From Streptomyces sp. ITFR-21 (GTDB taxonomy: Bacteria; Actinomycetota; Actinomycetes; Streptomycetales; Streptomycetaceae), in the NCBI RefSeq assembly GCF_031844685.1, contig NZ_CP134605.1, positions 434,001 through 498,000 of the forward strand: a DNA stretch of 64,000 nucleotides. The letters run 5' to 3'. Below are positions 26,432 through 34,283 of this stretch, in pieces (the stretch's first letter is position 1; every line of letters begins with the position of its first letter). The position numbers and the translations under genes were made by a program. The notes under the pieces are model-generated. The model made no database searches and was not told the DNA's origin. It saw only the letters and a list, made by a program, of their open reading frames with translations.

Positions 26432-26867
26432 GTGGCGTCGGGACCCGACCTGCGGGACGTCGTCCTGGTCGGCCACTCCACGGGCGGCGGCGTGGTCGGA
26501 CGCTACCCCGGGACGTACGAGGCCGCCCGGACGGCGAAATCGGGGCCGCCGACGGGTGACGCGGATCTGTACCTCAAGCCGGAGCCGGTCAGGACCGCCT
26601 TCGCGCCGGACGTGCCCGCGGCGCGGCAGAAGCAGCTGGCCGCGACGCAGCGCCCGGTGGCGGCGCCGGCGTTCGAGGGGCCCTCGGGCGTCCCGGTGTG
26701 GGACGATCCCCTCCCGGGACCTGATCATCCGGCCGGCCGAGCAGCGGGTGACGGCCCGGGCCGCCCGCGCCCACGTCGAAAAGATCGACTCCTCGCACGT
26801 GTCACCGGTCTCCCACCCGGAGGCCGTCGCGGGCCTCATCGCCGAGGCGGCCCGCGTCACCGGCTGA
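26432..26867 (+). pseudogene. Alpha/beta hydrolase remnant, frameshifted
   Basis: Two frames carry pieces of one alpha/beta hydrolase. The first reads DLRDVVLVGHSTGGGVVGRY, with the nucleophile elbow GHSTGG, then jumps to the late part (DLYLKPEPVRTAFAPDVPAARQKQLAATQRPVAAPAF). Near 26700-26710 the homology moves to another frame (TIPSRDLIIRPAEQR...HVEKIDSSHVSPVSHPEAVAGLIAEAARVTG), which has the catalytic-His region. There is no start codon in the first frame near the homology and the mid-region is missing. It is therefore a decayed gene with a deletion and at least one frameshift. Confidence 0.78.
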
Positions 26868-26910
26868 CCCGGTCGCGGCGGCGGACGCGCAGCGGTCCCG
26901 CCCGGACCGT

Positions 26911-26967
26911 TCCGGACCCGCCGGCGCGGCACCGGGCGCCACCCCGAGAGGTGCCGGCGGGTCCGGA
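26911..26967. terminator. Hairpin after the hydrolase remnant
   Basis: A perfect 15-bp inverted repeat (26911-26925 with 26953-26967) with a 27-nt loop, 44 nt after the remnant stop. It is probably the old terminator. Confidence 0.5.
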
Positions 26968-27080
26968 GGGTGCGCACGGGGCAGTGGTCCGGCAGGCGGT
27001 GACATCTTTTTTCGGGTTCGACCCGGTGCGTCAGCGGGCGACGGCGGATACGCTGCGTAAGCCGCTAATCTTCAATGACA

Positions 27081-27118
27081 ATAGTTGCGGACGCTGGTTA
27101 TCACATACGCACTATACT
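27081..27118 (+). promoter_or_regulatory. Likely MarR gene promoter/operator
   Basis: The only clearly AT-rich tract nearby (about 27063-27126) contains TATACT at 27113-27118 as a -10. An imperfect inverted repeat, ATAGTTGCG (27081-27089) and CGCACTATA (27108-27116), overlaps it and could be the operator of the MarR protein encoded 54 nt downstream. Confidence 0.4.
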
Positions 27119-27171
27119 TGCCGGTATGCGCCGCCCGCCCCCCGGTCGCGCGCCCGTCCCTGGAGGCAGTC

Positions 27172-27636
27172 ATGACCGCTACGGACCCGGCACTGACCGC
27201 GCTGGCCGACAGCTGGTGCGCCCTGTCGGTGCTGCACGGCCGGATCGAATCCCACATCGAGCGGGCACTCCAGGCCGGACACGGCCTGAGCGTACGCGAG
27301 TACTCGCTGCTCGACGTGCTGAGCCGGCAGCACGAGGGCAAGGGCGGGCGGATGCAGATGAGACAGGTGGCCGACGCGGTGGTGCTCAGCCAGTCCGCCA
27401 CCACCCGGTTGGTCACCCGGCTGGAGGAGCGCGCGCTGCTGTCGCGCTACCTGTGCCCCACCGACCGCCGCGGCATCTACACCGACGTGACCCCGGCCGG
27501 TCTGGAGCTGCTGGAGGCGGCCCGGCCCACCAACAGCGCGGCACTGCGTGAGGCACTGGACCAGGCGGCCCTCGACGCGCAGTTGGCACCGCTGGTCGCG
27601 GCCGTCGAGGAGATCCGCAGCCCGGCCGCACTGTGA
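27172..27636 (+). CDS. MarR family transcriptional regulator
   Basis: A 154-residue winged-helix protein: GLSVREYSLLDVLSRQ, MQMRQVADAVVLSQSATTRLVTRLEERALLSRYL (recognition helix), then DRRGIYTDVTPAGLELL (wing). MarR proteins bind short palindromes as dimers and usually repress genes near themselves. The ATG at 27172 has GGAGG 6 nt before it. The upstream repeat at 27081-27116 suggests autoregulation. No co-regulated partner is evident: the neighbours are a decayed hydrolase and the sugar locus regulator 500 nt away. Confidence 0.9.
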   Translation: MTATDPALTALADSWCALSVLHGRIESHIERALQAGHGLSVREYSLLDVLSRQHEGKGGRMQMRQVADAVVLSQSATTRLVTRLEERALLSRYLCPTDRRGIYTDVTPAGLELLEAARPTNSAALREALDQAALDAQLAPLVAAVEEIRSPAAL

Positions 27637-28055
27637 CCGGCCCCCGGCCAGCGGGTCCCACCGCCAGGTAGGGGTTGCCGCCAGGGGAGGACTGCCCGCG
27701 GGGGAGGGCCACCGGGAAGCGGCCCCGAGCCGGCGCCGGGTGCCGCCTTCGCCCGGACTCTGCCGGATAGGCGGCTCTGAGCCCGCGCCACCTCATCCAC
27801 CGCCTTCGCCCGCCGGCGAAGGCGGTGTTCTGCCTGCCGCGCCGGAGCGCGGACCGCGCCGCGGCCGGTCCCGTGCTCCCCCGCCGCCTCAGCGGGCCGG
27901 GCGGGCGCCCGGAACCGGGCAGGGTCCGAACCGGGCGATCCCAACGCACCACTGGGTGACCGGTGTCACGCGCTCCCCGCACCATGCCCGTCCAGCTGCG
28001 GCCGTCCACTTCCGGTCCGGGCCGAACCGGGCCGTTTGTCATCCGTTACGGACCG
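27637..28055. other. Intergenic stretch with a strong hairpin (27798-27827)
   Basis: No coding region is supported in this stretch. A perfect 13-bp stem with a 4-nt loop lies at 27798-27810/27815-27827 followed by TTCT; it could be a terminator for the MarR transcript or mark a lost gene. Confidence 0.5.
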
Positions 28056-28083
28056 CGGACAGGCCCTGGCCCGTTGGTATAAA
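28056..28083 (+). promoter_or_regulatory. Promoter of the DeoR-type regulator gene
   Basis: CGGACA at 28056-28061 and TATAAA at 28078-28083 with a 16-nt spacer form a housekeeping-type promoter 69 nt before the regulator ATG. Confidence 0.45.
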
Positions 28084-28152
28084 TCTTCTGCGGGCAATAC
28101 CGGGCAGGAACTGCCCGGATCGGCGGACGAGCGGGAGAGCGAGGTGGCGGTC

Positions 28153-28914
28153 ATGCGGGCCCAGGAGCGCCAGCACCGCATCCTCGCGCTGGCCCGCCAT
28201 CGGGGCGAGGTCGAGGTCACCGCGATGGCCGCCGAGCTCGCGGTGGCGCCCGAGACCGTCCGGCGCGATCTCGGCGTGCTGGAGCGCAGGGGGCTGGTCC
28301 GCCGTACCTACGGCGGGGCCTACCCGGTCGAGGGAGCGGGTTTCGAGACCGACCTGGCCCAGCGGGTCACCCTGCACGTCGCCGACAAGCGCCGGATCGC
28401 CGCCGAGGCGGTCAAGCTGCTCGGCGAGGCGGAGACGGTGTTCGTCGACGAGGGCTACACCCCGCAGATCCTCGCCGCGCTGCTGCCGGGCGACCGGCCG
28501 CTGACCGTGGTCACCGCCTCGCTGTCGACGGCGGCGGCGATCGCCGACTCCCCCAACACCACGGTGCTGCTGCTCGGCGGCCGGGTCCGGGCCCGGACCC
28601 TGGCCACCGTCGGCTCCTGGGCCTGCGCGATGCTGTCCGGTTTCGTGATCGATCTGGCCTTCATGGGGTCCAACGGCATCTCCCGGGAACTGGGCCTGAC
28701 CACACCCGATCCGGTCGTCGCCGACGTCAAGGCCAAAGCACTGGCGGTCTCGCGCCGGCGGGTGTTCATGGGCCACCACAGCAAGTTCGGCGCGAGCAGT
28801 TTCTGCCGCTTCGCCGAAGTGGCCGACTTCGAGGCCATCGTCACCGACAGCGGCCTGTCCGGCGCCGAGGCGCACCGCTACGCCCTGCTCGGCCCGCGCG
28901 TCTTCAGGGTCTGA
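28153..28914 (+). CDS. DeoR/GlpR family sugar-responsive regulator
   Basis: A 253-residue protein with an N-terminal DeoR helix-turn-helix (RQHRILALARHRGEVEVTAMAAELAVAPETVRRDLGVLERRGLVRRTYGGAYP) and a C-terminal sugar-phosphate sensing domain (DEGYTPQILAALLP, VVTASLSTA, LLLGGRVRARTLATVG, DLAFMGSNGIS, VFMGHHSKFG). Family members respond to phosphosugars and repress sugar operons. It stands just upstream of, and in line with, the ABC transporter/dehydrogenase genes, which it probably controls. I use the ATG at 28153; a GTG three codons earlier is also possible. The seven-Ser/Asp chemistry of the effector cannot be read. Confidence 0.9.
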   Translation: MRAQERQHRILALARHRGEVEVTAMAAELAVAPETVRRDLGVLERRGLVRRTYGGAYPVEGAGFETDLAQRVTLHVADKRRIAAEAVKLLGEAETVFVDEGYTPQILAALLPGDRPLTVVTASLSTAAAIADSPNTTVLLLGGRVRARTLATVGSWACAMLSGFVIDLAFMGSNGISRELGLTTPDPVVADVKAKALAVSRRRVFMGHHSKFGASSFCRFAEVADFEAIVTDSGLSGAEAHRYALLGPRVFRV

Positions 28915-29143
28915 CCCGCGGGCCCGCCCCGCCCCCGACACACCGGGCCGCCGCCGAGCCCGGATCCCGACTCCCCCTACCGCTCCCGCACGCCCTTCCG
29001 GGCCACCCCCATGCCCGGCCGGCCCCGCCCTCCCCCGTCCCCACCCGTCCACCTCCGTCCCCATTCATCCCCATTCATCCGCCTCCCCCTTCGCACCGCG
29101 CCTCTCCCCCCACTCCCTCGCCCTGTCATGAAAGGGACGCGTC
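28915..29143. other. C-rich intergenic region before the ABC operon
   Basis: No gene is present. The top strand is strongly pyrimidine-rich. An exact tandem 10-mer, CCATTCATCC twice (29061-29080), lies 64 nt before the lipoprotein start and is a candidate binding site for the DeoR-type regulator. No clear -10 element is seen. Confidence 0.4.
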
Positions 29144-30508
29144 ATGACACACACCACGGGAACCACCCGCCGGTTACTCCCCCCGCTCGCCCTGGCCGTC
29201 TGCGGCACCCTGCTGGCCGCGGCCTGTTCCGGGGCGGGCGGCTCCGGCGGCTCCGGCTCGCACTCCATCAACGTACTGATGGTGAACAACCCCCAGATGG
29301 TGGACCTGCAGAAGCTCACCGCCGCCGACTTCACCAAGACCACCGGGATCAGGGTGAACTTCACCGTGCTGCCCGAGGACGACGCCCGCGACAAGTTCAC
29401 CCAGGACTTCTCCAGCCAGGCCGGGCAGTACGACATCGCCACCATCAGCAACTACGAGACGCCGTTCTACGCCAAGAACGGCTGGCTGTCGCCGCTCACC
29501 GACCGGGCCGGGGCCGACGCCTCCTTCGACCAGGGCGACATCCTGCCCGCCATGCAGGAGTCGCTGTCCGTCGGCGGCCGGATCTACGCCGAGCCGTTCT
29601 ACGGCGAGTCGTCGTTCCTCATGTACCGCAAGGACGTGTTCGCGGCGAAGGGCCTGACCATGCCCGCCGCCCCGACCTGGACCCAGGTCGCCGACCTCGC
29701 CGCGAAGGCCGACGGCGCCGAGCCCGGTATGAAGGGCATCTGCCTGCGCGGCCAGCCCGGCTGGGGCGAGATGCTCGCGCCGCTGACCACGGTGGTGAAC
29801 ACCATGGGCGGCACCTGGTTCGACAAGGACTGGCAGGCCCGACTGGACAGCCCGGAGTTCACCAGGGCCACGCGGTTCTACGTGGACCTGGTCCGCCGGC
29901 ACGGCGAGGCCGGGGCGCCGCAGTCCGGCTTCACCGAGTGCCTCAACGACCTGGAGCAGAGCAAGGTCGCCATGTGGTATGACGCCACCTCCGCGGCCGG
30001 CGCGCTGGAGGCGTCCGACTCCCCGGTCGCGGGAAAGCTCGGCTACGCGCCGGCGCCCGTCGAGCAGACCAAGAGCTCGGGCTGGCTCTACACCTGGGCC
30101 TGGGGCGTGCAGAAGGCGAGCAAGCACCAGGACGACGACTGGAAGTTCATCTCCTGGGCATCCGGCAAAGGTTACGAGCAGCTGGTCGGCGAGCGGCTCG
30201 GCTGGTCGCGGGTACCGGCCGGCAAGCGCACCTCCACCTACGCCGATCCGCGCTACGTCGCCGCCTCGGCCGCCTTCGCCGAGCCCACCCTGGCCGCGCT
30301 GGAGGCCGCCGACCCGGACGACCCGGGCGTGCAGCCGCGCCCCGCGCCCGGCATCCAGTTCGTCGGCATACCGGAGTTCACCGACCTGGGCACCCAGGTC
30401 TCCCAGCAGCTCAGCTCGGCGATCGCCGGCCGTACCAGCGTGCCGGACGCGCTGAAGGCGAGTCAGTCGCTGGCCGAGAAGGTGGCCGACAAGTACGCGG
30501 GGAAGTGA
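29144..30508 (+). CDS. ABC transporter sugar-binding lipoprotein
   Basis: A 454-residue extracellular solute-binding protein (family 1, MalE-like). Lipoprotein signal with lipobox LAAAC (Cys28), then NVLMVNNPQMVDLQKLTAADFTKTTGI, PEDDARDKFTQDFSSQAGQYDIATISNYETPFYAKNGWL and later YTWAWGVQKAS. It would capture a sugar or sugar alcohol outside the membrane for the two permeases that follow; sorbitol/mannitol-type binding proteins have a similar start. No ATPase gene is in this operon, so a shared MsiK-type ATPase elsewhere is expected. Codon 11 is TTA (29174-29176), which could make uptake bldA-dependent. The stop overlaps the next GTG start (GTGA). Confidence 0.9.
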   Translation: MTHTTGTTRRLLPPLALAVCGTLLAAACSGAGGSGGSGSHSINVLMVNNPQMVDLQKLTAADFTKTTGIRVNFTVLPEDDARDKFTQDFSSQAGQYDIATISNYETPFYAKNGWLSPLTDRAGADASFDQGDILPAMQESLSVGGRIYAEPFYGESSFLMYRKDVFAAKGLTMPAAPTWTQVADLAAKADGAEPGMKGICLRGQPGWGEMLAPLTTVVNTMGGTWFDKDWQARLDSPEFTRATRFYVDLVRRHGEAGAPQSGFTECLNDLEQSKVAMWYDATSAAGALEASDSPVAGKLGYAPAPVEQTKSSGWLYTWAWGVQKASKHQDDDWKFISWASGKGYEQLVGERLGWSRVPAGKRTSTYADPRYVAASAAFAEPTLAALEAADPDDPGVQPRPAPGIQFVGIPEFTDLGTQVSQQLSSAIAGRTSVPDALKASQSLAEKVADKYAGK

Positions 30509-31485
30509 CGGCCGTGAGCAGCCCTCAAGCCGTCCGGCGCCTGCCCGCGCCGCGGACCGCGACCGGGCGGGCGGCCACCTCCCCGCCGGCCGCCCGGCCG
30601 CGCGGCGGCTGGGCGCGGCGCGCCCCGCTGCTGCCGGCGCTGGTGTTCATGGTCGTGGTGACCCAGCTGCCGTTCGTCGGCACCCTGGTGATCTCCTTCA
30701 TGCGCTGGAACTCCCTGGACCCCGGTGACCGGGGCTTCGCCGGGGTGCGCAACTACCGGGCGGAGTTCACCGATCCGCGGCTGCGCTCGGCACTGACCAC
30801 CACCGTGGTGCTGACCGTGACCGTGGTGGCGGTCAGCCTGCTGCTCGGCCTCGGCCTGGCACTGCTGCTGGACCGGCGGTTCGCCGGCCGCGGCGTGGTG
30901 CGCACCCTGCTGATCACCCCGTTCCTGGTGGTGCCGGTGGCGTCCGCGCTGCTGTGGAAGCACGCGCTCTACAACGCCACCTACGGCCTGTTCAACGGGA
31001 CGCTGACCTGGGTGTGGAGCCTGTTCGGCAGCGACTCGGCGCCGCAGCCGGACTGGCTGTCGGTGATGCCGCTGCTGTCGGTGGAGGCGTCGCTGGTGTG
31101 GCAGTGGACGCCGTTCATGATGCTGATCCTGCTGGCCGGGCTGCAGAGCCGCCCCGCCGACGTCACCGAGGCGGCCCGGGTGGACGGCGCCGGAACCTGG
31201 CACGTCTTCCGCTATCTGACCTTCCCGCACCTACGGCGCTACCTGGAGCTGGCGGCGCTGCTCGGCACGGTCTACGTGGTGCAGAACTTCGACGCGGTCT
31301 TCACCCTCACCTCAGGCGGCCTGGGCACCGCGAACCTGCCGTACACCGTCTACACCACCTTCTACCAGGCCCACGACTACGGCCAGGCGTCCGCCGAAGG
31401 GGTGATCGTGGTGGTGCTGTCGATCATCGTGGCGACCTTCGCGCTGCGGACCGTCTCGTCGCTGTTCCGGGAGGAGATCGGCTGA
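30505..31485 (+). CDS. ABC transporter permease, MalF-type
   Basis: A 326-residue membrane protein with six predicted helices and the cytoplasmic EAA loop EAARVDGAGTWHVFRYLTFPHL (about 218-239) that contacts the ATPase. The N-terminal 40 residues are Pro/Arg-rich. It forms the transmembrane channel with the next gene product. The GTG start overlaps the binding-protein stop (GTGA) and its stop overlaps the next ATG (TGATG), so all three are coupled. Confidence 0.92.
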   Translation: MTAVSSPQAVRRLPAPRTATGRAATSPPAARPRGGWARRAPLLPALVFMVVVTQLPFVGTLVISFMRWNSLDPGDRGFAGVRNYRAEFTDPRLRSALTTTVVLTVTVVAVSLLLGLGLALLLDRRFAGRGVVRTLLITPFLVVPVASALLWKHALYNATYGLFNGTLTWVWSLFGSDSAPQPDWLSVMPLLSVEASLVWQWTPFMMLILLAGLQSRPADVTEAARVDGAGTWHVFRYLTFPHLRRYLELAALLGTVYVVQNFDAVFTLTSGGLGTANLPYTVYTTFYQAHDYGQASAEGVIVVVLSIIVATFALRTVSSLFREEIG

Positions 31486-32366
31486 TGGCCCCGACCGTAG
31501 TCACCGCCGTTGGGGCCGCCCGGCGGTCCGGCCCGGGTCCCCGGCCCCGGCGCGGCGGCGCGCTGCTGGGCCTTCTGGCCTGGGTGTGCGGGATCGTCTT
31601 CTTCCTGCCGTTCGCCTGGATGGTGCTCACCTCGCTGCACGGCGAGCAGGACGCGGCGACCAACCCGCCGAGGCTGGGCGCGCCGCTGACGCTGCACGGC
31701 TACCGGGAGTTCTTCGGCGCCGGCACCGGCGTCAGCCCGTGGCCGCCGCTGGTCAACTCGTTCACCGCAAGCCTGGCCTCCACCGTGCTGGTGCTGCTGC
31801 TGGCCACCCCGGCGGCGTACGCGCTGTCGGTCAAGCCGGTTCGCAAGTGGACCGACGTGATGTTCTTCTTCCTGTCCACGAAGATGCTGCCGGCGGTCGC
31901 CGGGCTGCTGCCGGTGTACCTGATCGCGAAGAACACCGGGCTGCTGGACGACATCTGGCTGCTGGTCGTCCTCTACACCTCGATGAACCTGCCGATCGCG
32001 GTGTGGATGATGCGGTCGTTCCTGGCCGACGTGCCGGTGGCGGTCATCGAGGCGGCGTCGATCGACGGCGCCGGCCTGCCGACGGTACTGGTGCGGATCG
32101 TCGCGCCCATCGTCTCACCGGGCATCGCGGCCACCGCGCTGATCTCGTTCATCTTCAGCTGGAACGAACTGCTCTTCGCCCGGGTGCTGACCGGTGTGGT
32201 GGCCGGTACCGCGCCGGTGTTCCTGACCGGCTTCGTCACCAGCCAGGGCCTGTTCCTGGCGAAGGTGTGCGCCGCCGCCGTGTGCATCTCCCTGCCGGTG
32301 CTCGCCGCCGGGTTCGCCGCCCAGGACAAGCTCGTCCAGGGCCTCTCCCTTGGAGCCGTCAAGTGA
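31485..32366 (+). CDS. ABC transporter permease, MalG-type
   Basis: A 293-residue membrane protein with six predicted helices (the first at GALLGLLAWVCGIVFFLPFAWMVL) and the EAA loop EAASIDGAGLPTVLVRIVAPIV (about 186-207). It pairs with the MalF-type permease. A good GGGAGGAG site lies inside the end of the preceding gene, and the start codon overlaps its stop by one base (TGATG). The stop in turn overlaps the GTG of the dehydrogenase gene. Confidence 0.92.
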   Translation: MAPTVVTAVGAARRSGPGPRPRRGGALLGLLAWVCGIVFFLPFAWMVLTSLHGEQDAATNPPRLGAPLTLHGYREFFGAGTGVSPWPPLVNSFTASLASTVLVLLLATPAAYALSVKPVRKWTDVMFFFLSTKMLPAVAGLLPVYLIAKNTGLLDDIWLLVVLYTSMNLPIAVWMMRSFLADVPVAVIEAASIDGAGLPTVLVRIVAPIVSPGIAATALISFIFSWNELLFARVLTGVVAGTAPVFLTGFVTSQGLFLAKVCAAAVCISLPVLAAGFAAQDKLVQGLSLGAVK

Positions 32367-33352
32367 AGGCAGCCGTCATCAGCGCCCCCGGCGCGGTGAG
32401 CGTCGAGACCGTCGAGGACCCGGCGCCGGGCCCGTCCGACGTCGTGGTACGGGTCGCCGCGTGCGGCCTGTGCGGGACCGATCTGCACATCCTGCGGGGG
32501 GAGTTCGCGCCGACCCTGCCGATCGTGCCCGGTCATGAGTTCGCCGGGGAGATCGTCGCCGTCGGCGGCCTGGTGACCGGGCTGGCGGTCGGCGACCAGG
32601 TGGCGGTGGACCCGTCGCTGTACTGCCACCAGTGCCACTACTGCCGGCTCGGCCGGAACAACCTGTGCGAGCGGTGGGCGGCGATCGGGGTGACGGCGCC
32701 GGGCGGCGCCGCCGAGTACGCCGTCGCGCCCGCCGCCAACTGCGTGAAGCTGCCGCCGCACGTCCGCACGCGGGACGCGGCGCTGATCGAGCCGCTGTCC
32801 TGCGCGGTCCGCGGCTACGACGTGCTGCGCAGCAGCCTGGCCAGCCATGTGCTGATCTACGGGTCCGGCACGATGGGCCTGATGATGCTGGAGCTGGCCA
32901 AGCGCACCGGCGCCGCGACGGTGGACGTCGTGGACGTCAACGAGGAGCGGCTGGGCACCGCCAGGGCCCTCGGGTGCAGCGCGGCGGCGGTGAGCGCCGA
33001 CGAGATCGAGCGGGCCCGCGGCTGGGACGTGGTGATCGACGCGACCGGCAACGCCGAGGCGATCCAGGACGCGCTCGGCCGGGTCGGCAGGGGCGGCACG
33101 TATCTGCAGTTCGGGGTCGCCGACTACGCCGCGCGCGCTGTCATCGAGCCGTACCGCGTCTACAACCAGGAGATCACCATCACCGGCTCCATGGCGGTGC
33201 TGCACAGCTACGAGCGGGCCGCCGAGCTGTTCGCCGCCGGGGTGCTCGACCCGGAGGTGTTCATCAGCGACCGGCTGCCGCTGGCCGACTACGCCGGCGC
33301 CCTGGAGCGGTTCCGGGCCGGCCGGGGCCGCAAGATCCAGGTCACCCCCTGA
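32363..33352 (+). CDS. Zinc-dependent medium-chain dehydrogenase (sorbitol/threonine dehydrogenase-like)
   Basis: A 329-residue MDR enzyme. Catalytic zinc ligands are Cys37 (CGLCGTD), His58-Glu59 (PGHEFAG); the structural zinc site is Cys88, Cys91, Cys94 and Cys102 (CHQCHYCRLGRNNLC). The NAD(P) fold follows (LIYGSGTMGLMMLELAK) with an Asp-ending second strand (VVDVN), which favours NAD. It likely oxidises the polyol or sugar brought in by the ABC system. The GTG start overlaps the permease stop (GTGA). A hairpin follows the stop. Confidence 0.9.
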   Translation: MKAAVISAPGAVSVETVEDPAPGPSDVVVRVAACGLCGTDLHILRGEFAPTLPIVPGHEFAGEIVAVGGLVTGLAVGDQVAVDPSLYCHQCHYCRLGRNNLCERWAAIGVTAPGGAAEYAVAPAANCVKLPPHVRTRDAALIEPLSCAVRGYDVLRSSLASHVLIYGSGTMGLMMLELAKRTGAATVDVVDVNEERLGTARALGCSAAAVSADEIERARGWDVVIDATGNAEAIQDALGRVGRGGTYLQFGVADYAARAVIEPYRVYNQEITITGSMAVLHSYERAAELFAAGVLDPEVFISDRLPLADYAGALERFRAGRGRKIQVTP

Positions 33353-33358
33353 CCGGCC

Positions 33359-33399
33359 GCGGAACGCGTGCCGTCGCGGGGAGGCGGCCCGCGTTCCGC
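33359..33399 (+). terminator. Hairpin after the dehydrogenase gene
   Basis: A perfect 10-bp stem, GCGGAACGCG (33359-33368) with its complement (33390-33399), starts 7 nt after the stop. It suggests that the ABC/dehydrogenase unit ends here and that the phosphoglucomutase and GH65 genes form another unit. Confidence 0.55.
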
Positions 33400-33503
33400 C
33401 CGCTCGGGCGGCCCGCGCGGCGACCGGCCGGGGGCCTGGTGGCTGCGGCCCGGTGGCGGGGAAGTAACGATTCGGCGAGTCGGGGGGTCTTCGCCGCGGG
33501 CTC

Positions 33504-33529
33504 GCATGCGGGCCCGGCGAACGGGGCAC
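33504..33529 (+). promoter_or_regulatory. Possible SigB-type promoter (GCAT-N16-GGGCAC)
   Basis: GCAT (33504-33507) and GGGCAC (33524-33529) with a 16-nt spacer end 10 nt before the beta-phosphoglucomutase ATG. It is one of the weaker matches. Confidence 0.35.
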
Positions 33530-33539
33530 AAGCAGGCTC

Positions 33540-34283
33540 ATGACGAAGATCGGCCTGCCCCGCGGCGTCCGCGTGTGCCTTTTCGACCTCGACGGTGTGC
33601 TCACACCGACCGCGCTGATCCACGCCGCGGCCTGGAAGGAGATGTTCGACGGGTTCCTCCGGCAGCGCGACGGCGGGGATTTCCGGCCCTTCGACGCGAC
33701 CGCGGACTACGACACCTACGTGGACGGCCGCCCGCGCGCCGAGGGGGTGCGCAGTTTCCTGGACTCCCGCGGCATCGAGCTGCCCGAGGGCGACGACGAC
33801 GACCCGCCGGACCGGGCGACCGTGCACGGCCTGGGCAACCGCAAGAACGTGCTGGTGCTCCGGAAGATCCGCGAGGTCGGCGTGCGGCCCTACCCGGGCT
33901 CGGTGCGCTATGTGGAGGCGGTACGGTCGGCGGGTCTGCGGACCGCGGTGGTCTCCTCCAGCGCCAACTGCCGGGACGTGCTGGTCTCGGCCGGAATCGA
34001 GCATCTGATGGACGTACGGGTCGACGGGAACACCGCCATCGAGCTGGGCCTGCGCGGCAAGCCCAAACCGGACACCTTCCTGGAGGCGGCCCGCCGGCTC
34101 GGCGCCGAGGCGGACGAGGCGGCGGTCTTCGAGGACGCGCTGGTCGGCATGGACGCCGGCCGCGAGGGCCGGTTCGGGTACGTGGTGGGCGTGGACCGGG
34201 TGGGCCAGGCCGAGGAGCTGCGCCGGCACGGCGCGGACACGGTGGTCACCGATCTGGCCGAGCTGCTGGGGAGGACCGTGTGA
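33540..34283 (+). CDS. pgmB: Beta-phosphoglucomutase family HAD hydrolase
   Basis: A 247-residue HAD protein: [12 protein letters not shown] with nucleophile Asp16 and acid/base Asp18, [27 protein letters not shown], and [12 protein letters not shown]. It would convert beta-glucose-1-phosphate to glucose-6-phosphate. The next gene encodes a GH65 phosphorylase, which releases beta-glucose-1-phosphate, and the two overlap (GTGA), so the pair is a metabolic unit. No good ribosome binding site is seen (GCAGG only); a promoter-like site close to the ATG may give a leaderless mRNA. Confidence 0.9.
   Translation: MTKIGLPRGVRVCLFDLDGVLTPTALIHAAAWKEMFDGFLRQRDGGDFRPFDATADYDTYVDGRPRAEGVRSFLDSRGIELPEGDDDDPPDRATVHGLGNRKNVLVLRKIREVGVRPYPGSVRYVEAVRSAGLRTAVVSSSANCRDVLVSAGIEHLMDVRVDGNTAIELGLRGKPKPDTFLEAARRLGAEADEAAVFEDALVGMDAGREGRFGYVVGVDRVGQAEELRRHGADTVVTDLAELLGRTV

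Noticed and set aside
28092..28107. GGGCAA and GGGCAG near the DeoR-type gene as SigB sites
   Set aside because: No GNNT at any allowed spacing; TATAAA at 28078 is a better housekeeping -10.
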